A DNA stretch of 64,000 nt from Alysiella filiformis (GCF_014054525.1 NZ_CP059564.1:1188357-1252356), one strand, 5' to 3'; positions 53,724 to 63,650 are shown, counted from the first letter of the stretch. Notes: generated by a model from the sequence alone, not told the origin. Numbers and translations are program-made.

Positions 53724-54344
53724 ATTTCCTTTCTTTCACTGTTCAATTTGATTGATTTGGTTTCAAAATCAATATCATTGATTTTTTCTATTTTTAAAAT
53801 AACACAGTGCCACTGGCAAGAAAAGGAAAAATCCATTTTTTGTATTAAAAAAGGTTAAATTAGGTATAAAATATCAAAAAAATTTCATTTTGAGCAATAA
53901 ATTTTAAGTTGTTGGCATGGTGTTGAGGCGGCATGATTTGAGATTTTTTTATCAAGCAATATTTTTTTGACCCAATCGATGTTGGCAAGCCAAAATGCGT
54001 TTTCCCAAAGATTCACAAAATTACAACACATTACATTTTCCCACTGCATCTCCCCAAACAAGCCAACAAAAGCCCTTAAAATCAAAAACAAATCGCATAA
54101 AATGCCAAATAAACGCATTCAGGCAGCCTGAAAAAACCTTTTTTGCCACCCAAATTAACAAAAATCAACAATCAAATGCGGTGGACTTACAATGTGTTAC
54201 AAACCGTTCATCGCTTTATTTCAGGCAGCCTGAACACACTTTGCCACACAAAAAACATGACTTTTTTCCGCATAAACGCTAGAATAAGCACCGAAACATT
54301 GTAATCCTATCTTTACAAAACAATTCAGCGAAAGGACACAAAAC
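53724..54344. other. 621-base AT-rich gap before ppsA
   Basis: No gene can be supported here. The divergent promoters of the transporter and ppsA must lie in it. Two complete uptake sequences are at about 54118 and 54220. A 77-codon minus-strand frame at 53885-54118 has no family likeness and poor composition for a coding region. Confidence 0.6.
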
Positions 54345-56738
54345 ATGTCTCAAAACGTCATTTGGTTTGAAAACTTGCGCATGACCGATGTGGAAAGCGT
54401 GGGCGGCAAAAACGCATCTTTGGGTGAGATGATTTCCCAGCTCACCGAAAAAGGCGTGCGCGTACCCAGTGGCTTTGCCACCACCGCCGCCGCCTATCGC
54501 GCATTTTTGGCGCACGAAGGCTTGGCAGAACGCATTTCCAACGCTTTGGCTGCCTTAAATGTGGACGATGTTACCGAACTGGCGCGTGTGGGCAAAGAAA
54601 TCCGCCAATGGATTTTGGATACGCCTTTCCCTGCCGAATTGAATGCCGACATTGAAACCGCATGGAACAAAATGGTTGCCGATGCAGGCACCGACCAAAT
54701 TTCCGTAGCCGTGCGTTCATCTGCCACAGCCGAAGATTTGCCCGATGCGTCTTTTGCAGGTCAGCAAGAAACATTTTTAAACATCAATGGCTTGGATAAT
54801 GTTAAAGAAGCCATGCACCACGTTTTTGCCTCTTTGTACAACGACCGTGCGATTTCCTACCGCGTACACAAAGGTTTTGCACACGATGTGGTGGCGTTGT
54901 CGGCTGGTGTGCAACGCATGGTGCGCTCCGACACAGGCGCGGCTGGTGTGATGTTCTCCATTGACACCGAGAGCGGTTTTGAAGATGTGGTTTTCGTAAC
55001 ATCATCATACGGTTTGGGCGAAACGGTGGTGCAAGGCGCAGTCAATCCAGACGAATTTTATGTGCATAAACCCACTTTGCGTGCAGGCAAACCCGCCATT
55101 TTGCGCAAAACCATGGGTTCAAAACTCATCAAAATGACGTTTACCGAACAAGCACAGGCTGGCAAATCGGTGCAAGTGGTGGACGTACCAGCCGAACAGC
55201 GCAAACAATTTTCCATTTCAAATGAAGAAATTACCGAATTGGCAAAATACGCGCTCATCATTGAAGAACACTACGGTCGCCCCATGGACATTGAATGGGG
55301 ACGCGATGGCGTGGACGGCAAATTGTACATCTTGCAAGCCCGCCCCGAAACCGTGAAATCGCAAGAAAAAGAACAAGGTAACAGCTTGCGCCGCTACAAC
55401 ATTTCGGGCGAACGCCAAGTGTTGTGCGAAGGTCGCGCCATTGGTCAAAAAGTGGGTCAAGGCAAAGTGCGTTTGGTTAAAGATGCCAGCGAAATGGACA
55501 GCGTTCAGGCAGGCGACATTCTCGTTACCGACATGACCGACCCCGATTGGGAACCCGTGATGAAACGCGCGGCAGCAATCGTAACCAATCGTGGCGGTCG
55601 CACCTGCCACGCGGCGATTATTGCGCGTGAATTGGGCATTCCTGCTGTGGTGGGTTGTGGCAATGCGTCCGAAGTTTTGCAAGAAGGTCAAGAAGTAACC
55701 GTATCTTGCGCGGAAGGCGATACAGGTTTGATTTACAACGGTTTGTTGAATGTGAGCGTGGACGAAATCTCTTTGGACAAAATGCCACAATCGCCCGTGA
55801 AAATCATGATGAACGTGGGCAATCCCGAATTGGCGTTCAGCTTTGCCCATATTCCCAGCGAAGGCATTGGCTTGGCGCGTATGGAGTTCATCATCAACCG
55901 TCAAATTGGCATTCACCCCAAAGCCTTGATTGATTTTGATAAATTGGACAGCGATTTGCAAGATGAAATCCGCGACCGCATTGCAGGTTACGCATCGCCC
56001 ACCGCATTTTATGTGGACAAAATCGCAGAAGGCGTGGCAACTTTGGCAGCGTCTGTGTATCCACGCAAAGTGATTGTGCGCATGTCTGATTTTAAATCCA
56101 ATGAATACATGGGTTTGGTGGGCGGCAACATTTACGAACCGCATGAAGAAAATCCGATGTTGGGTTTCCGTGGTGCGGCGCGTTATGTTTCGGAAGAGTT
56201 TAAAGAAGCCTTTGCGCTGGAATGTCAAGCCTTGAAATATGTGCGCGATGAAATGGGCTTGACCAATGTGGAAATCATGATTCCTTTTGTGCGGACTTTG
56301 AATGAAGCCGAACAAGTGATTCACGCCCTGAAAGCCAATGGTTTGGAACGCGGCAAAAACGGTTTGCGCCTGATTATGATGTGCGAAGTGCCAAGCAACG
56401 CGCTGTTGGCGGAACAATTCTTGAAATATTTTGATGGTTTCTCCATCGGCTCCAACGACATGACGCAACTGACTTTGGGCGTGGACAGAGACAGTGGCGG
56501 CAGCATTGCCAGCAGCTTTGACGAGCGCAATCCTGCTGTGAAAGTGATGTTGCATTTGGCGATTTCAGCCTGCCGCAAACACAATAAATATGTGGGCATT
56601 TGCGGTCAAGGACCTTCCGACCACCCCGATTTTGCCAAGTGGTTGGTGGAAGAGGGCATTGAAACGGTGTCGCTCAACCCCGATACGGTGATTGAAACGT
56701 GGTTGTATTTGGCAAAAGAGTTGAACAACGCGGCATAA
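54345..56738 (+). CDS. ppsA: Phosphoenolpyruvate synthase
   Basis: Gluconeogenic enzyme that makes phosphoenolpyruvate from pyruvate and ATP via a phosphohistidine. 797 residues: the ATP-grasp domain begins [13 protein letters not shown], the mobile histidine lies in [19 protein letters not shown] (about residue 425), and the C-terminal pyruvate barrel has [20 protein letters not shown] and [13 protein letters not shown]. It fits growth on lactate, matching dld in this window. The regulator PpsR, often adjacent and divergent, is not found. AAAGGACACAAAAC precedes the ATG. Confidence 0.97.
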   Translation: MSQNVIWFENLRMTDVESVGGKNASLGEMISQLTEKGVRVPSGFATTAAAYRAFLAHEGLAERISNALAALNVDDVTELARVGKEIRQWILDTPFPAELNADIETAWNKMVADAGTDQISVAVRSSATAEDLPDASFAGQQETFLNINGLDNVKEAMHHVFASLYNDRAISYRVHKGFAHDVVALSAGVQRMVRSDTGAAGVMFSIDTESGFEDVVFVTSSYGLGETVVQGAVNPDEFYVHKPTLRAGKPAILRKTMGSKLIKMTFTEQAQAGKSVQVVDVPAEQRKQFSISNEEITELAKYALIIEEHYGRPMDIEWGRDGVDGKLYILQARPETVKSQEKEQGNSLRRYNISGERQVLCEGRAIGQKVGQGKVRLVKDASEMDSVQAGDILVTDMTDPDWEPVMKRAAAIVTNRGGRTCHAAIIARELGIPAVVGCGNASEVLQEGQEVTVSCAEGDTGLIYNGLLNVSVDEISLDKMPQSPVKIMMNVGNPELAFSFAHIPSEGIGLARMEFIINRQIGIHPKALIDFDKLDSDLQDEIRDRIAGYASPTAFYVDKIAEGVATLAASVYPRKVIVRMSDFKSNEYMGLVGGNIYEPHEENPMLGFRGAARYVSEEFKEAFALECQALKYVRDEMGLTNVEIMIPFVRTLNEAEQVIHALKANGLERGKNGLRLIMMCEVPSNALLAEQFLKYFDGFSIGSNDMTQLTLGVDRDSGGSIASSFDERNPAVKVMLHLAISACRKHNKYVGICGQGPSDHPDFAKWLVEEGIETVSLNPDTVIETWLYLAKELNNAA

Positions 56739-56752
56739 TCGCCCCAATGTGA

Positions 56753-56798
56753 AAACAGGCTGCCTGAAAGATTTGATTGGCTTTCAGGCAGCCTGTTT
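56753..56798 (+). terminator. Uptake-sequence terminator after ppsA
   Basis: AAACAGGCTGCCTGAAAG (56753-56770) and CTTTCAGGCAGCCTGTTT (56781-56798) form a perfect 18-bp stem ending in T residues. Confidence 0.8.
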
Positions 56799-57011
56799 GT
56801 GCTTAATCAGTTTTGTCGCTATCTTGCCACAACATATTGCGTGATTTGTAAAAAAATCCAAAAATGCGGTGCTGCCAGTCTGCTTATTCATTTTTCAGCT
56901 ATAATTTCCAATATTAAAGAAATCAATCCCTTTCCATTTTCAATTAAAAAATTTTTGTATTCGGTGATGTTTTGCCGATTTTTTCCACAAAAATAACAAG
57001 GATAATGAATC

Positions 57012-57440
57012 ATGAAAAAATCATTGCGTATGATTATTGTGGCGATGACCGTTGCCGCTTTAAACGCCCATGCACACGCGGAAACCGCCGCCCAAGCCTT
57101 GCCACCCAAAACGCCTGCGCCTTCCGTTGCCAAAAATCAAGCGGAAGCGAAAGTTGCAAGTCATTCAGGGGACAATATGCAAAAAACTGCTGGCAATGCA
57201 GGTGGCAACAGAGAAACGGTAACTTTGCAAATGGGCGCGTTTACCGACCCCAATTTGGCGTATAAACAGGCGGCAAAAGCGTCTTTGTTGGGCTTGCCAT
57301 CGCGCGTGGTGCACATGAAAAACCGCAATGGCGACACGGTGCGCGTGGTGCGCAGCAGCTACCGTTTGAAACAGGTTGAGGCGGAAAAAATCGCTGCCGA
57401 TTTGCGTGAACAGCAAGTGAATGTGTTGTTGATGCAATAA
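57012..57440 (+). CDS. SPOR-like periplasmic protein
   Basis: 142 residues with a signal peptide ending in AHAHA. A low-complexity linker leads to a C-terminal domain of about 75 residues with ETVTLQMGAFTDPNLAYKQAAKASLLG and DTVRVVRSSYRLKQVEAEKIAADLREQ, the strand-helix pattern of a SPOR domain that binds glycan strands lacking stem peptides. No membrane anchor is seen, unlike FtsN or DamX, so a soluble periplasmic role is inferred. It is convergent with ispA. Confidence 0.8.
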   Translation: MKKSLRMIIVAMTVAALNAHAHAETAAQALPPKTPAPSVAKNQAEAKVASHSGDNMQKTAGNAGGNRETVTLQMGAFTDPNLAYKQAAKASLLGLPSRVVHMKNRNGDTVRVVRSSYRLKQVEAEKIAADLREQQVNVLLMQ

Positions 57441-57452
57441 TCGGACAAAACC

Positions 57453-57503
57453 ATTTCAGGCAGCCTGAAAAAGACCTTTTGTGGATTTTCAGGCTGCCTG
57501 AAA
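57453..57503. terminator. Uptake-sequence terminator between convergent genes
   Basis: ATTTCAGGCAGCCTGAAAA (57453-57471) and TTTTCAGGCTGCCTGAAAT (57486-57504) form a perfect stem. It serves the SPOR-like gene and ispA from both sides. Confidence 0.75.
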
Positions 57504-58391
57504 TCAATTTTTGCGCGCCACCACAAATTGTGCCAATTGGCGCAAACGGTCGGCGCGGTGGTCAAAATTTGCCAAAGATTGAAGGGCTTGTGCAATCAAG
57601 TTTTCGGCATATTCACGCGCCTTGCTCAAACCCAGCAATTTCACATAGGTGGGTTTGTTGGCATCTTCGTCTTTGCCTGCTGTTTTGCCGAGCGTGGCGG
57701 TGTCGGATTCGCAATCCAACACATCGTCTATCACTTGAAATGCCAAGCCCAATTTTTTGGCATATTCATCAAGCTGTTGCAATGCGTCATCGCTCAAATC
57801 GGGGCAGGACAATGCGCCCAGTTGCACCGCCGCTCGGATTAACGCGCCTGTTTTCAGGCTGTGCATGTGTTCCAAATCTTCTTGCACCATCATCAAACCA
57901 ACGTGTGCCAAATCAATGGCTTGACCGCCTGCCATGCCCACACTGCCCGATGCTTTTGCCAAAACTTGCACCATGCGAAGTTGTCTTTGCGCTGGCAAAT
58001 CGGTGGTTTGCGATAAAACGTCAAACGCCAAAGTTTGCAGCGCATCGCCCACCAACAGGGCGTTGGCTTCGCCAAATTCAATGTGGCAAGTGGGTTTGCC
58101 GCGCCGTAAGCTGTCGTTGTCCATGGCGGGCATATCATCGTGTACCAAAGAATAAACGTGTATGCACTCCACCGCCGCCATTGCCGCTTCGCAGGCTGCC
58201 TGAACGCGGTTGCCCAATTCTGCTGCCGCCAGCACCAGCAAGGGGCGCAAGCGTTTGCCACCGTCCAAAGTGCTGTATCGCATGGCTTGGTGCAGGGTGG
58301 CGGGAACGCGATTTTCTTTGGGCAGAATGCGTTCTAAAATGATTTCGGTATCGGCTTGGGCTTGGGTTTGCCAGTTTGCCAAATCATTCAT
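57504..58391 (-). CDS. ispA: Farnesyl diphosphate synthase
   Basis: Chain-elongating prenyltransferase that makes C15 diphosphate for quinones and undecaprenyl carriers. 295 residues. The first aspartate-rich motif is VHDDMPAMDND and the second VIDDVLDCESD; GGKRLRPLL precedes the first. The ATG at 58391 overlaps the end of xseB by eight bases, the standard folded-together xseB-ispA arrangement, though dxs is not next to it here. Confidence 0.95.
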   Translation of the reverse strand: MNDLANWQTQAQADTEIILERILPKENRVPATLHQAMRYSTLDGGKRLRPLLVLAAAELGNRVQAACEAAMAAVECIHVYSLVHDDMPAMDNDSLRRGKPTCHIEFGEANALLVGDALQTLAFDVLSQTTDLPAQRQLRMVQVLAKASGSVGMAGGQAIDLAHVGLMMVQEDLEHMHSLKTGALIRAAVQLGALSCPDLSDDALQQLDEYAKKLGLAFQVIDDVLDCESDTATLGKTAGKDEDANKPTYVKLLGLSKAREYAENLIAQALQSLANFDHRADRLRQLAQFVVARKN

Positions 58392-58611
58392 GGGATTCAA
58401 GATTCAGTTCCTTTAATTCATTGTTTTCTAAAACATAAAGTTGCTGCTCAACCGCATTCAATTTTTCATGACAAAAACGCAGCAACGCCACGCCTTCTTC
58501 ATACATTGCCAGCGATTTTTCCAGTGCCAATTCATCGTATTGCATGGATTGGGTGATGTTGTGCAGGCGATTGAGTGCGTCTTCAAAATTTTTGGGGGAT
58601 TTGCGGGACAT
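58384..58611 (-). CDS. xseB: Exodeoxyribonuclease VII small subunit
   Basis: 75 residues, forms a complex with XseA that degrades single-stranded DNA. NFEDALNRLHNITQSMQYDELALEKSLAMYEEGVALL is the conserved coiled-coil pair. It overlaps ispA and is 44 bases after folA on the same strand. Confidence 0.94.
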   Translation of the reverse strand: MSRKSPKNFEDALNRLHNITQSMQYDELALEKSLAMYEEGVALLRFCHEKLNAVEQQLYVLENNELKELNLESHE

Positions 58612-58655
58612 GGTTGTTTCTCGTTGTGGATTTTCAGGCTCGTTGATGTGTCATG

Positions 58656-59138
58656 CTATTTTCGCACATAATGCACCCAGTCAAAGGCAATGCCATTGGC
58701 GGAAACCTGTGGTACACGCGCCATTTCTTGCCACTCATCGCGCGAAAATTCGGGGAAATACACATCGCCTTGCGGTTGCAATTTCACTTCGGTCAGGCGC
58801 AAATCGGTGGCGTGGGGCAGGGCTTGGGCATAAATTTCCGCACCGCCCATGATGATGACTTCCTCATCGCCCAAACACGCATTTAAGGCATGGTTTAAAT
58901 TGGGGAAAATTTCGGCATTGGCTGCCTGAAAATCACTTTGGCGCGTGATAATCATGTTGCGGCGTTGGGGTAGGGGTTTGCGTGGCAGGCTGTCCCACGT
59001 TTTGCGCCCCATAATCACGGCTTTGTGCAAAGTGTATTGTTTGAAAAAGGCAAAATCTTCGGCAATGTGCCACACCATATCGTTGTTTGCGCCAATCACG
59101 CGGTTTTGGGCAAGTGCCGCGACCAAGGTTATTCTCAT
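58656..59138 (-). CDS. folA: Dihydrofolate reductase
   Basis: Reduces dihydrofolate with NADPH; target of trimethoprim. 160 residues. Conserved elements are LVAALAQNRVIGANNDMVWHI at the N-terminus (Trp near 23, with the acidic residue of the active site a few positions on), MGRKTWDSLP and the EVIIMGGAEIYAQAL cofactor motif. First gene of the minus-strand group folA-xseB-ispA. Confidence 0.96.
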   Translation of the reverse strand: MRITLVAALAQNRVIGANNDMVWHIAEDFAFFKQYTLHKAVIMGRKTWDSLPRKPLPQRRNMIITRQSDFQAANAEIFPNLNHALNACLGDEEVIIMGGAEIYAQALPHATDLRLTEVKLQPQGDVYFPEFSRDEWQEMARVPQVSANGIAFDWVHYVRK

Positions 59139-59230
59139 AAAATTGTTGGGGTTATATCTTTAAAAATGGTGGCGATTATAGCGTATAATCGCGCCCAATA
59201 TTCAGATAACAAAAACACCACACACAAATC

Positions 59231-59812
59231 ATGAGTCTTTTTTCACAAGTTTTATTGGCATTGGGCATGTCTGCCGATGCGTTTGCGGCTTCGCTTGCCA
59301 AGGGTTCACAAATTCAGTCGCCCAACAAAATGCAAATATTTCAATATGCTTGCATCTTCGGTTTGGTGGAAATGGCAACGCCGCTTATGGGTTGGGGCTT
59401 GGGTTGGGCAGCCGCACCGTTTATTGAAAGCTATGACCATTGGTTGGCATTTGTGCTGTTGGGCGGGCTGGGCGTGAAGATGATTTATGAAAACGCCACA
59501 AGCAGCGACCCCCATTTCAGGCAGCCTGAAAAAAATTTTCCCAATAAAAATCAATATTTTATTTTATGTGTTACCGCATTAGCCACCAGCGTGGATTCCA
59601 TGGTAGTGGGCGTGAGCTTGGCGTTTTTGGACGTGAACATCATCATCATGGCATTGCTGATTGGTTGCACCACGGCGGTGATGGCGGCTTTGGGCATGAA
59701 ATTGGGGCATATTTTGGGCGAAAAAATCGGCAAATACGCGGGCTTGGGTGGTGGCGTGTTGCTGCTGGGCATGGGGGTGTGGATTTTATTGAGCCATTTG
59801 CAACTGTGGTAA
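59231..59812 (+). CDS. mntP: Manganese efflux pump MntP
   Basis: Inner-membrane exporter that protects from excess manganese. 193 residues with six hydrophobic segments in two related halves: ALGMSADAFAASLAKG and TALATSVDSMVVGVSLAFL each carry the conserved aspartate. A complete in-frame uptake sequence encodes HFRQPEKNF in the central loop. Only about 90 bases precede it, with GTATAAT as a likely -10 box, and I see no yybP-ykoY type riboswitch there. Confidence 0.93.
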   Translation: MSLFSQVLLALGMSADAFAASLAKGSQIQSPNKMQIFQYACIFGLVEMATPLMGWGLGWAAAPFIESYDHWLAFVLLGGLGVKMIYENATSSDPHFRQPEKNFPNKNQYFILCVTALATSVDSMVVGVSLAFLDVNIIIMALLIGCTTAVMAALGMKLGHILGEKIGKYAGLGGGVLLLGMGVWILLSHLQLW

Positions 59813-59855
59813 GCAAGCGCATTCGTGATTTTATGCTTAATTCATTTAAAAATGG

Positions 59856-59937
59856 GGACGGTGTAGGGGAAAACTTATTGCACCATTTTCCTGATAAATC
59901 ATGAGTTTGGTGTGATAAGTTGTCCCCTACACCGTCC
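59856..59937. mobile_element. Family C inverted repeat, diverged copy
   Basis: GGACGGTGTAGGGG and CCCCTACACCGTCC are the arms, with mismatches further in. The loop CACCATTTTCCTGATAAATC is the complement of the loop at 48763-48830, showing common origin. Confidence 0.7.
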
Positions 59938-59948
59938 GATTTTTCTGT

Positions 59949-60800
59949 TCAGGCAGCCGCGCCTGCTTCACGCGCAATGCGTAAGCCTTCTTCGCGGCTC
60001 AAATAGACGGGATTGGCAGGGCAATCGCGCCACAAAATCGTGCCTTGTGAAAACCACACGCATTCGTCTTGGGCGAATTGTCCCCACGTTTCGTTGTCGG
60101 TCAGCGGCAGGGTGGCGATAACGGCAACGCGGTCGTTGGGGGTGGTGAATTTTTCAAAATCAATGGCAATGTCTTCATCAACCAAATGGGCTTGTCCGAA
60201 TGGGGCTTTGCGTTCAATGTAATACAGCAGCGTGCAGGCATGGGCAAACATGAAATCGCCATTGGAAATCAAGATGTTGAACATACCAAAATCGCGAATG
60301 TGTCGTGCCAATTTGGTTAATGTGGCAAACAACACTTCATTGCTGGGTTTTTGGGGGAAATTGTGGCGCAATTCGTTCAAAATAAAGCAAAATGCGGTTT
60401 CTGAATCGGTGTTGCCCACGGGTTTGTAGCAGGCATTTTCAAAATCGGGTTTGAAATTTTTTAAATTGCCATTGTGGGCAAACAGCCAATATTCGCCCCA
60501 CAATTCGCGTTGAAAGGGGTGGGTGTTTTCCAGCATGGTTCTGCCTTGGGTGGCTTTGCGAATGTGGGCAATCACGTTTTCGGAGCGAATGGGGTAATTT
60601 TTGACCAATTCGGCTACGGGCGATGTGGCGCAGGGGTGGTTGTCCAAAAACAGGCGCAAGCCTTTGCCTTTGGGTTCAAAAAAGCCGATGCCGAAACCGT
60701 CTGTGTGGTGGTCGGTTAAGCCGCCACGTTTGCTGAATCCAACAAAGGAAAAACCGATGTCGGTGGGGGTGTTGCAGTTCATGCCGAGCAGTTGGCACAT
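59949..60800 (-). CDS. Class II glutamine amidotransferase (YafJ-like)
   Basis: 283 residues with the catalytic N-terminal cysteine (MCQLLGMNCNTPTD) and the glutaminase-fold motifs HTDGFGIGFF, VIAHIRKATQG, LFAHNGNL and VGNTDSETAFC. No synthase domain is attached, so it may be a stand-alone amidohydrolase, related to the EgtC/YafJ group. The substrate is unknown. Confidence 0.88.
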   Translation of the reverse strand: MCQLLGMNCNTPTDIGFSFVGFSKRGGLTDHHTDGFGIGFFEPKGKGLRLFLDNHPCATSPVAELVKNYPIRSENVIAHIRKATQGRTMLENTHPFQRELWGEYWLFAHNGNLKNFKPDFENACYKPVGNTDSETAFCFILNELRHNFPQKPSNEVLFATLTKLARHIRDFGMFNILISNGDFMFAHACTLLYYIERKAPFGQAHLVDEDIAIDFEKFTTPNDRVAVIATLPLTDNETWGQFAQDECVWFSQGTILWRDCPANPVYLSREEGLRIAREAGAAA

Positions 60801-60865
60801 GATTTTATTCCTTGTATTTATTGTTGTTTTTGTTTTTCAGGCTGCCTGAAAATACATAATAGAAA

Positions 60866-60920
60866 ACGGTTTTGCCTTCGGCGACTTACTTTTTAAAAAA
60901 GTAAGCCAAATACTTTAATG
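60866..60920. repeat. Inverted partial copy of repeat family E
   Basis: TTTTGCCTTCGGCGACTTAC and TTTTTAAAAAAGTAAGCC are the reverse of the right half of the element at 60965-61090. The two lie head to head in the 291-base gap 60801-61091. Confidence 0.7.
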
Positions 60921-60964
60921 CTGAACGGTTTGTGTTTCAAAAAATATTTCAGGCTGCCTGCATG

Positions 60965-61090
60965 GATTAAGCCATTGAATAAAATGGAAGTAATCATTGT
61001 TTTTTTGGTTTATTTGGCTTACTTTTTTAAAAAGTAAGTCGCCGAAGGCAAAAACTTTAATTTGCTCGTGTACAGAAAGGCTGCCTGAAT
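60965..61090. repeat. Repeat family E, full copy
   Basis: From GATTAAGCCATTGAATAAAA to the uptake sequence GGCTGCCTGAA. It is nearly identical over about 126 bp to 63711-63836. The core GGCTTACTTTTTTAAAAAG followed by TAAGTCGCCGAAGGC is partly palindromic. Confidence 0.8.
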
Positions 61091-61091
61091 A

Positions 61092-61571
61092 TCACATTAA
61101 AGCCGCCAAATGGGCAAACAGCCACAATGTGATTTCTACTGTAAAATAAATCAAACCGATTGCCAATGCCCCCAAAATCAACAACCCAATCAGGGCTTGG
61201 GTGGCTTGTTGATTGACTTGGCGCACGATGTGTTCATCGCCTGCGGCAAAGCCGTCTAGCAGGGCAAAATTGCGTTTGTTGGCTTTGTAGAAAAAATCCA
61301 AAATATTGCCCAAAAAGGGGATTAAGCCAATAATCAAATCTTTCAAAATATTGAACAAAACCACCAAAGCCAATCGCCACGAGCGAATTTTAAACACCGC
61401 CGCATACACAAAAACCAAGCTCAATGCACCGCTTAACAGGCTGCCTGCCACGGGAATCAAGCCGATGATGCCATCTAAATAATAATCGTCTAAATAAAGG
61501 CTGATTTGGCGGCAGAGGCGGTAGCTGCGGCTGCCTGAAAGCCGATGTTGGCGCAAATTGGGTTCAGTCAT
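61092..61571 (-). CDS. DUF4112 membrane protein
   Basis: 159 residues. LDDYYLDGIIGLIPVAGSLLSGALSLVFVY and LALVVLFNILKDLIIGLIPFLGNILDFFYKANKRN are the paired hydrophobic signature of DUF4112, and a third helix lies near the C-terminus. The function is unknown. Its start overlaps the end of ubiJ by eight bases, so it is translated with it. Confidence 0.85.
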   Translation of the reverse strand: MTEPNLRQHRLSGSRSYRLCRQISLYLDDYYLDGIIGLIPVAGSLLSGALSLVFVYAAVFKIRSWRLALVVLFNILKDLIIGLIPFLGNILDFFYKANKRNFALLDGFAAGDEHIVRQVNQQATQALIGLLILGALAIGLIYFTVEITLWLFAHLAALM

Positions 61572-62148
61572 ACGATTTCAGGCTGCTTTCCAGTTGTTCA
61601 AGGCGTTTGTTGATGATGCGGATTTCGTTGCGTAAATCGTCCAACTCGTCCACGCAATCGTTGAGTGTTTCGTGCATTTGGCTGTGTTGCATTCGGGCTT
61701 GTTCGCTGGCTTGGTTGATGGAAGCTGCCTGAAACAGCAAAGTTTGCCCCACAATTTGGAGGGTTTTACCGATTTTGGCGGCTTTGGCGGTGAGTTTATC
61801 GGCGGTGTCATCACCCAGCAGTTGGCGCAAATCTTGGTGTGGCGCATAGCGGATTTGGGCAAAGCAAAACATCACGTTCATGCCCAATTCCATGTCGCCT
61901 TCTACGGCTAAATCGTTGAAATTGGGCAAATCGCCTTGTAAAAATTTGGGCAAGGCTTGGGGGTGGACAATTAACACGGTGTCGGCAATGCGCTGCGTGG
62001 GCGTGAGCAAGCCGTTTGCGTCTATGCGCCCGACCACGCGAACGCTCGCGCTTTGTATCCCCAAAACAATGCCGTTGAAGCCGCTTAATTGCCGCATGAC
62101 TTCGGGGTTTTGTCGGAGCAAATGGTTGATGATGTTTAGTGCCAACAT
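61564..62148 (-). CDS. ubiJ: Ubiquinone biosynthesis accessory factor UbiJ
   Basis: 194 residues from the ATG at 62148; an earlier in-frame ATG at 62160 is possible. The SCP2-like lipid-binding part covers about residues 1-105 (VRVVGRIDANGLLTPTQRIADTVLIVHP and LAVEGDMELG). A C-terminal helix (LNDCVDELDDLRNEIRIINKRLEQLE) is a coiled coil. UbiJ helps assemble the hydroxylase and methylase complex of ubiquinone synthesis. ubiE and ubiB, its usual partners, are not here. Confidence 0.82.
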   Translation of the reverse strand: MLALNIINHLLRQNPEVMRQLSGFNGIVLGIQSASVRVVGRIDANGLLTPTQRIADTVLIVHPQALPKFLQGDLPNFNDLAVEGDMELGMNVMFCFAQIRYAPHQDLRQLLGDDTADKLTAKAAKIGKTLQIVGQTLLFQAASINQASEQARMQHSQMHETLNDCVDELDDLRNEIRIINKRLEQLESSLKSYD

Positions 62149-62429
62149 GGTTGTTCTCAAAAATAGGGTGTTGCAATGGTTTAATGGGGGCTAATTTTAA
62201 CTGATTTTGCGCTTTTCAGGCTGCCTGAATGCTTTTTTTGCGTTTTGATTTAAAAAAATGTAAAAATCATTTGGTGTTAATGTGAATTTGCCGTTACAAT
62301 TCGTGCCATTCGCATTTTACAAAAATAAACAAAGATGGTCGTTTTCAATCAGAATAAAGCCAGCCCTTGCGCCATGCAAACTGCCCGATTTCAATTTAAA
62401 ATGACAATACAATAACGGAGCTACTCATA

Positions 62430-62738
62430 ATGACAGCCAAAGGACAATTATTGCAAGACCCTTTTTTGAATGCCTTGCGTAAAGAACACGTTCCCGTATC
62501 CATTTATTTGGTTAATGGTATTAAATTGCAAGGACAGGTTGAGTCGTTTGACCAATATGTTGTTTTGCTGCGCAATACTTCTGTAACACAAATGGTTTAC
62601 AAGCACGCCATTTCCACCATTGTGCCAGCGCGTGCGGTCAGCATTCAGCACGACAATAAAGCGGCGGCAACGGTTGCACCACGCCCCGCTTTGCAGCAAG
62701 TGGAAACCGTGAGTGCCGAAATCAATCTCAATGCCTAA
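62430..62738 (+). CDS. hfq: RNA chaperone Hfq
   Basis: 102 residues forming the hexameric Sm-like ring that helps small RNAs pair with mRNAs. [26 protein letters not shown], the Sm1 motif [20 protein letters not shown] and the Sm2 motif [14 protein letters not shown] are all intact. The C-terminal tail is short. It is not next to miaA or hflX as in gammaproteobacteria. AACGGAGC precedes the ATG. Confidence 0.97.
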   Translation: MTAKGQLLQDPFLNALRKEHVPVSIYLVNGIKLQGQVESFDQYVVLLRNTSVTQMVYKHAISTIVPARAVSIQHDNKAAATVAPRPALQQVETVSAEINLNA

Positions 62739-62752
62739 ACCGATTGAAAATC

Positions 62753-62790
62753 AACAAACCCAAACCATTGAAATGTGGTTTGGGTTTGTT
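62753..62790. terminator. Terminator between hfq and the metal permease gene
   Basis: AACAAACCCAAACCA and TGGTTTGGGTTTGTT form a perfect 15-bp stem with an eight-base loop between two convergent genes, so it may act in both directions. Confidence 0.75.
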
Positions 62791-62792
62791 GT

Positions 62793-63650
62793 TCAGGCAG
62801 CCTGAAAACGTTTTTTCTCGTGCAAAAACACGCGCCATTTTGCCCACAGCACCGCCAACACAAACAAAGCAGCCTGAAACAACACAATGGTCGCGCCCGT
62901 TGCCGAATCCCAATGATAGCTGCAAATAACCCCAAAAATACTGGTTAAACAAGAACTTAAAATTGCCACCAACAGCATTTTATCAAAACGTTTGCACAAC
63001 ACAAATGCCGTAATCCCTGGTGAAATCAACATCGCCACCACCAAAATCACGCCCACCGCCTGCATTGCCACCACGATGGTTGCCGACAACAAAATCAACA
63101 AACCATAATGCAAAATATTGACCGACAAACCCGCCACACGCGTGTGGCTCACATCAAAGCAATACAGCAATAAATCGCGTTTTTTCAACATCATAACCGT
63201 GAAAATGATGGCGCAAATCGCCAGCGTTTGCCACAACAATTCGCGGTTCACGCCCAATAAATTGCCAAATAAAATGTGTTTCAAATGCTGGTCGGTGTCC
63301 ATTTTTTGAAACAAAACCAAGCCCAATGCAAACATACCCGCAAACACAATGCCCATCAGCGTGTCTTCCTTAATGCGTGTGTGATGCTTTAAAAATCCGA
63401 CACTTATCGCGCAAAACAAACCAGCCACAAACGCGCCCAATGCCATCGGCACACCCAACCAAAACGCGATAATCACACCTGGGAAAACGGCGTGGGAAAC
63501 CGCATCGCCCATCAACGACCAGCCTTTTAACACCACAAAACAAGACAGCACCGCACACACCGCCCCCACCACCACCGCCGTGATGAGCGCGTTTTGCATG
63601 AAACCGTGTGATAATGGGGCTGCAAACCAGTTGTAAATATTGTATAACAT
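62793..63650 (-). CDS. Metal ABC transporter permease (ABC-3 type)
   Basis: 285 residues with about eight hydrophobic segments. LKGWSLMGDAVSHAVFPGV is the conserved coupling region of manganese/zinc/iron permeases, and QAVGVILVVAMLISPGITA follows. Part of a SitABCD/TroABCD-like importer with the truncated gene upstream, which encodes a second permease. The C-terminal RFQAA and the stop codon are encoded by an uptake sequence. Metal specificity cannot be told. Confidence 0.9.
   Translation of the reverse strand: MLYNIYNWFAAPLSHGFMQNALITAVVVGAVCAVLSCFVVLKGWSLMGDAVSHAVFPGVIIAFWLGVPMALGAFVAGLFCAISVGFLKHHTRIKEDTLMGIVFAGMFALGLVLFQKMDTDQHLKHILFGNLLGVNRELLWQTLAICAIIFTVMMLKKRDLLLYCFDVSHTRVAGLSVNILHYGLLILLSATIVVAMQAVGVILVVAMLISPGITAFVLCKRFDKMLLVAILSSCLTSIFGVICSYHWDSATGATIVLFQAALFVLAVLWAKWRVFLHEKKRFQAA

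Noticed and set aside
53885-54118. A 77-codon minus-strand frame in the gap before ppsA
   Set aside because: Starts next to an uptake sequence, has no ribosome site and no recognisable sequence.
55218-56555. A 445-codon open frame opposite ppsA
   Set aside because: Same reason: codon bias of ppsA leaves the antisense frame free of stops. Composition is not protein-like.
57479-58342. A 287-codon frame on the plus strand over ispA
   Set aside because: It is the reverse reading of ispA with abundant Pro, Cys, Arg and Trp, and begins inside an uptake-sequence terminator.
59139-59230. A manganese riboswitch in front of mntP
   Set aside because: The gap is only about 90 bases and shows none of the expected paired elements.
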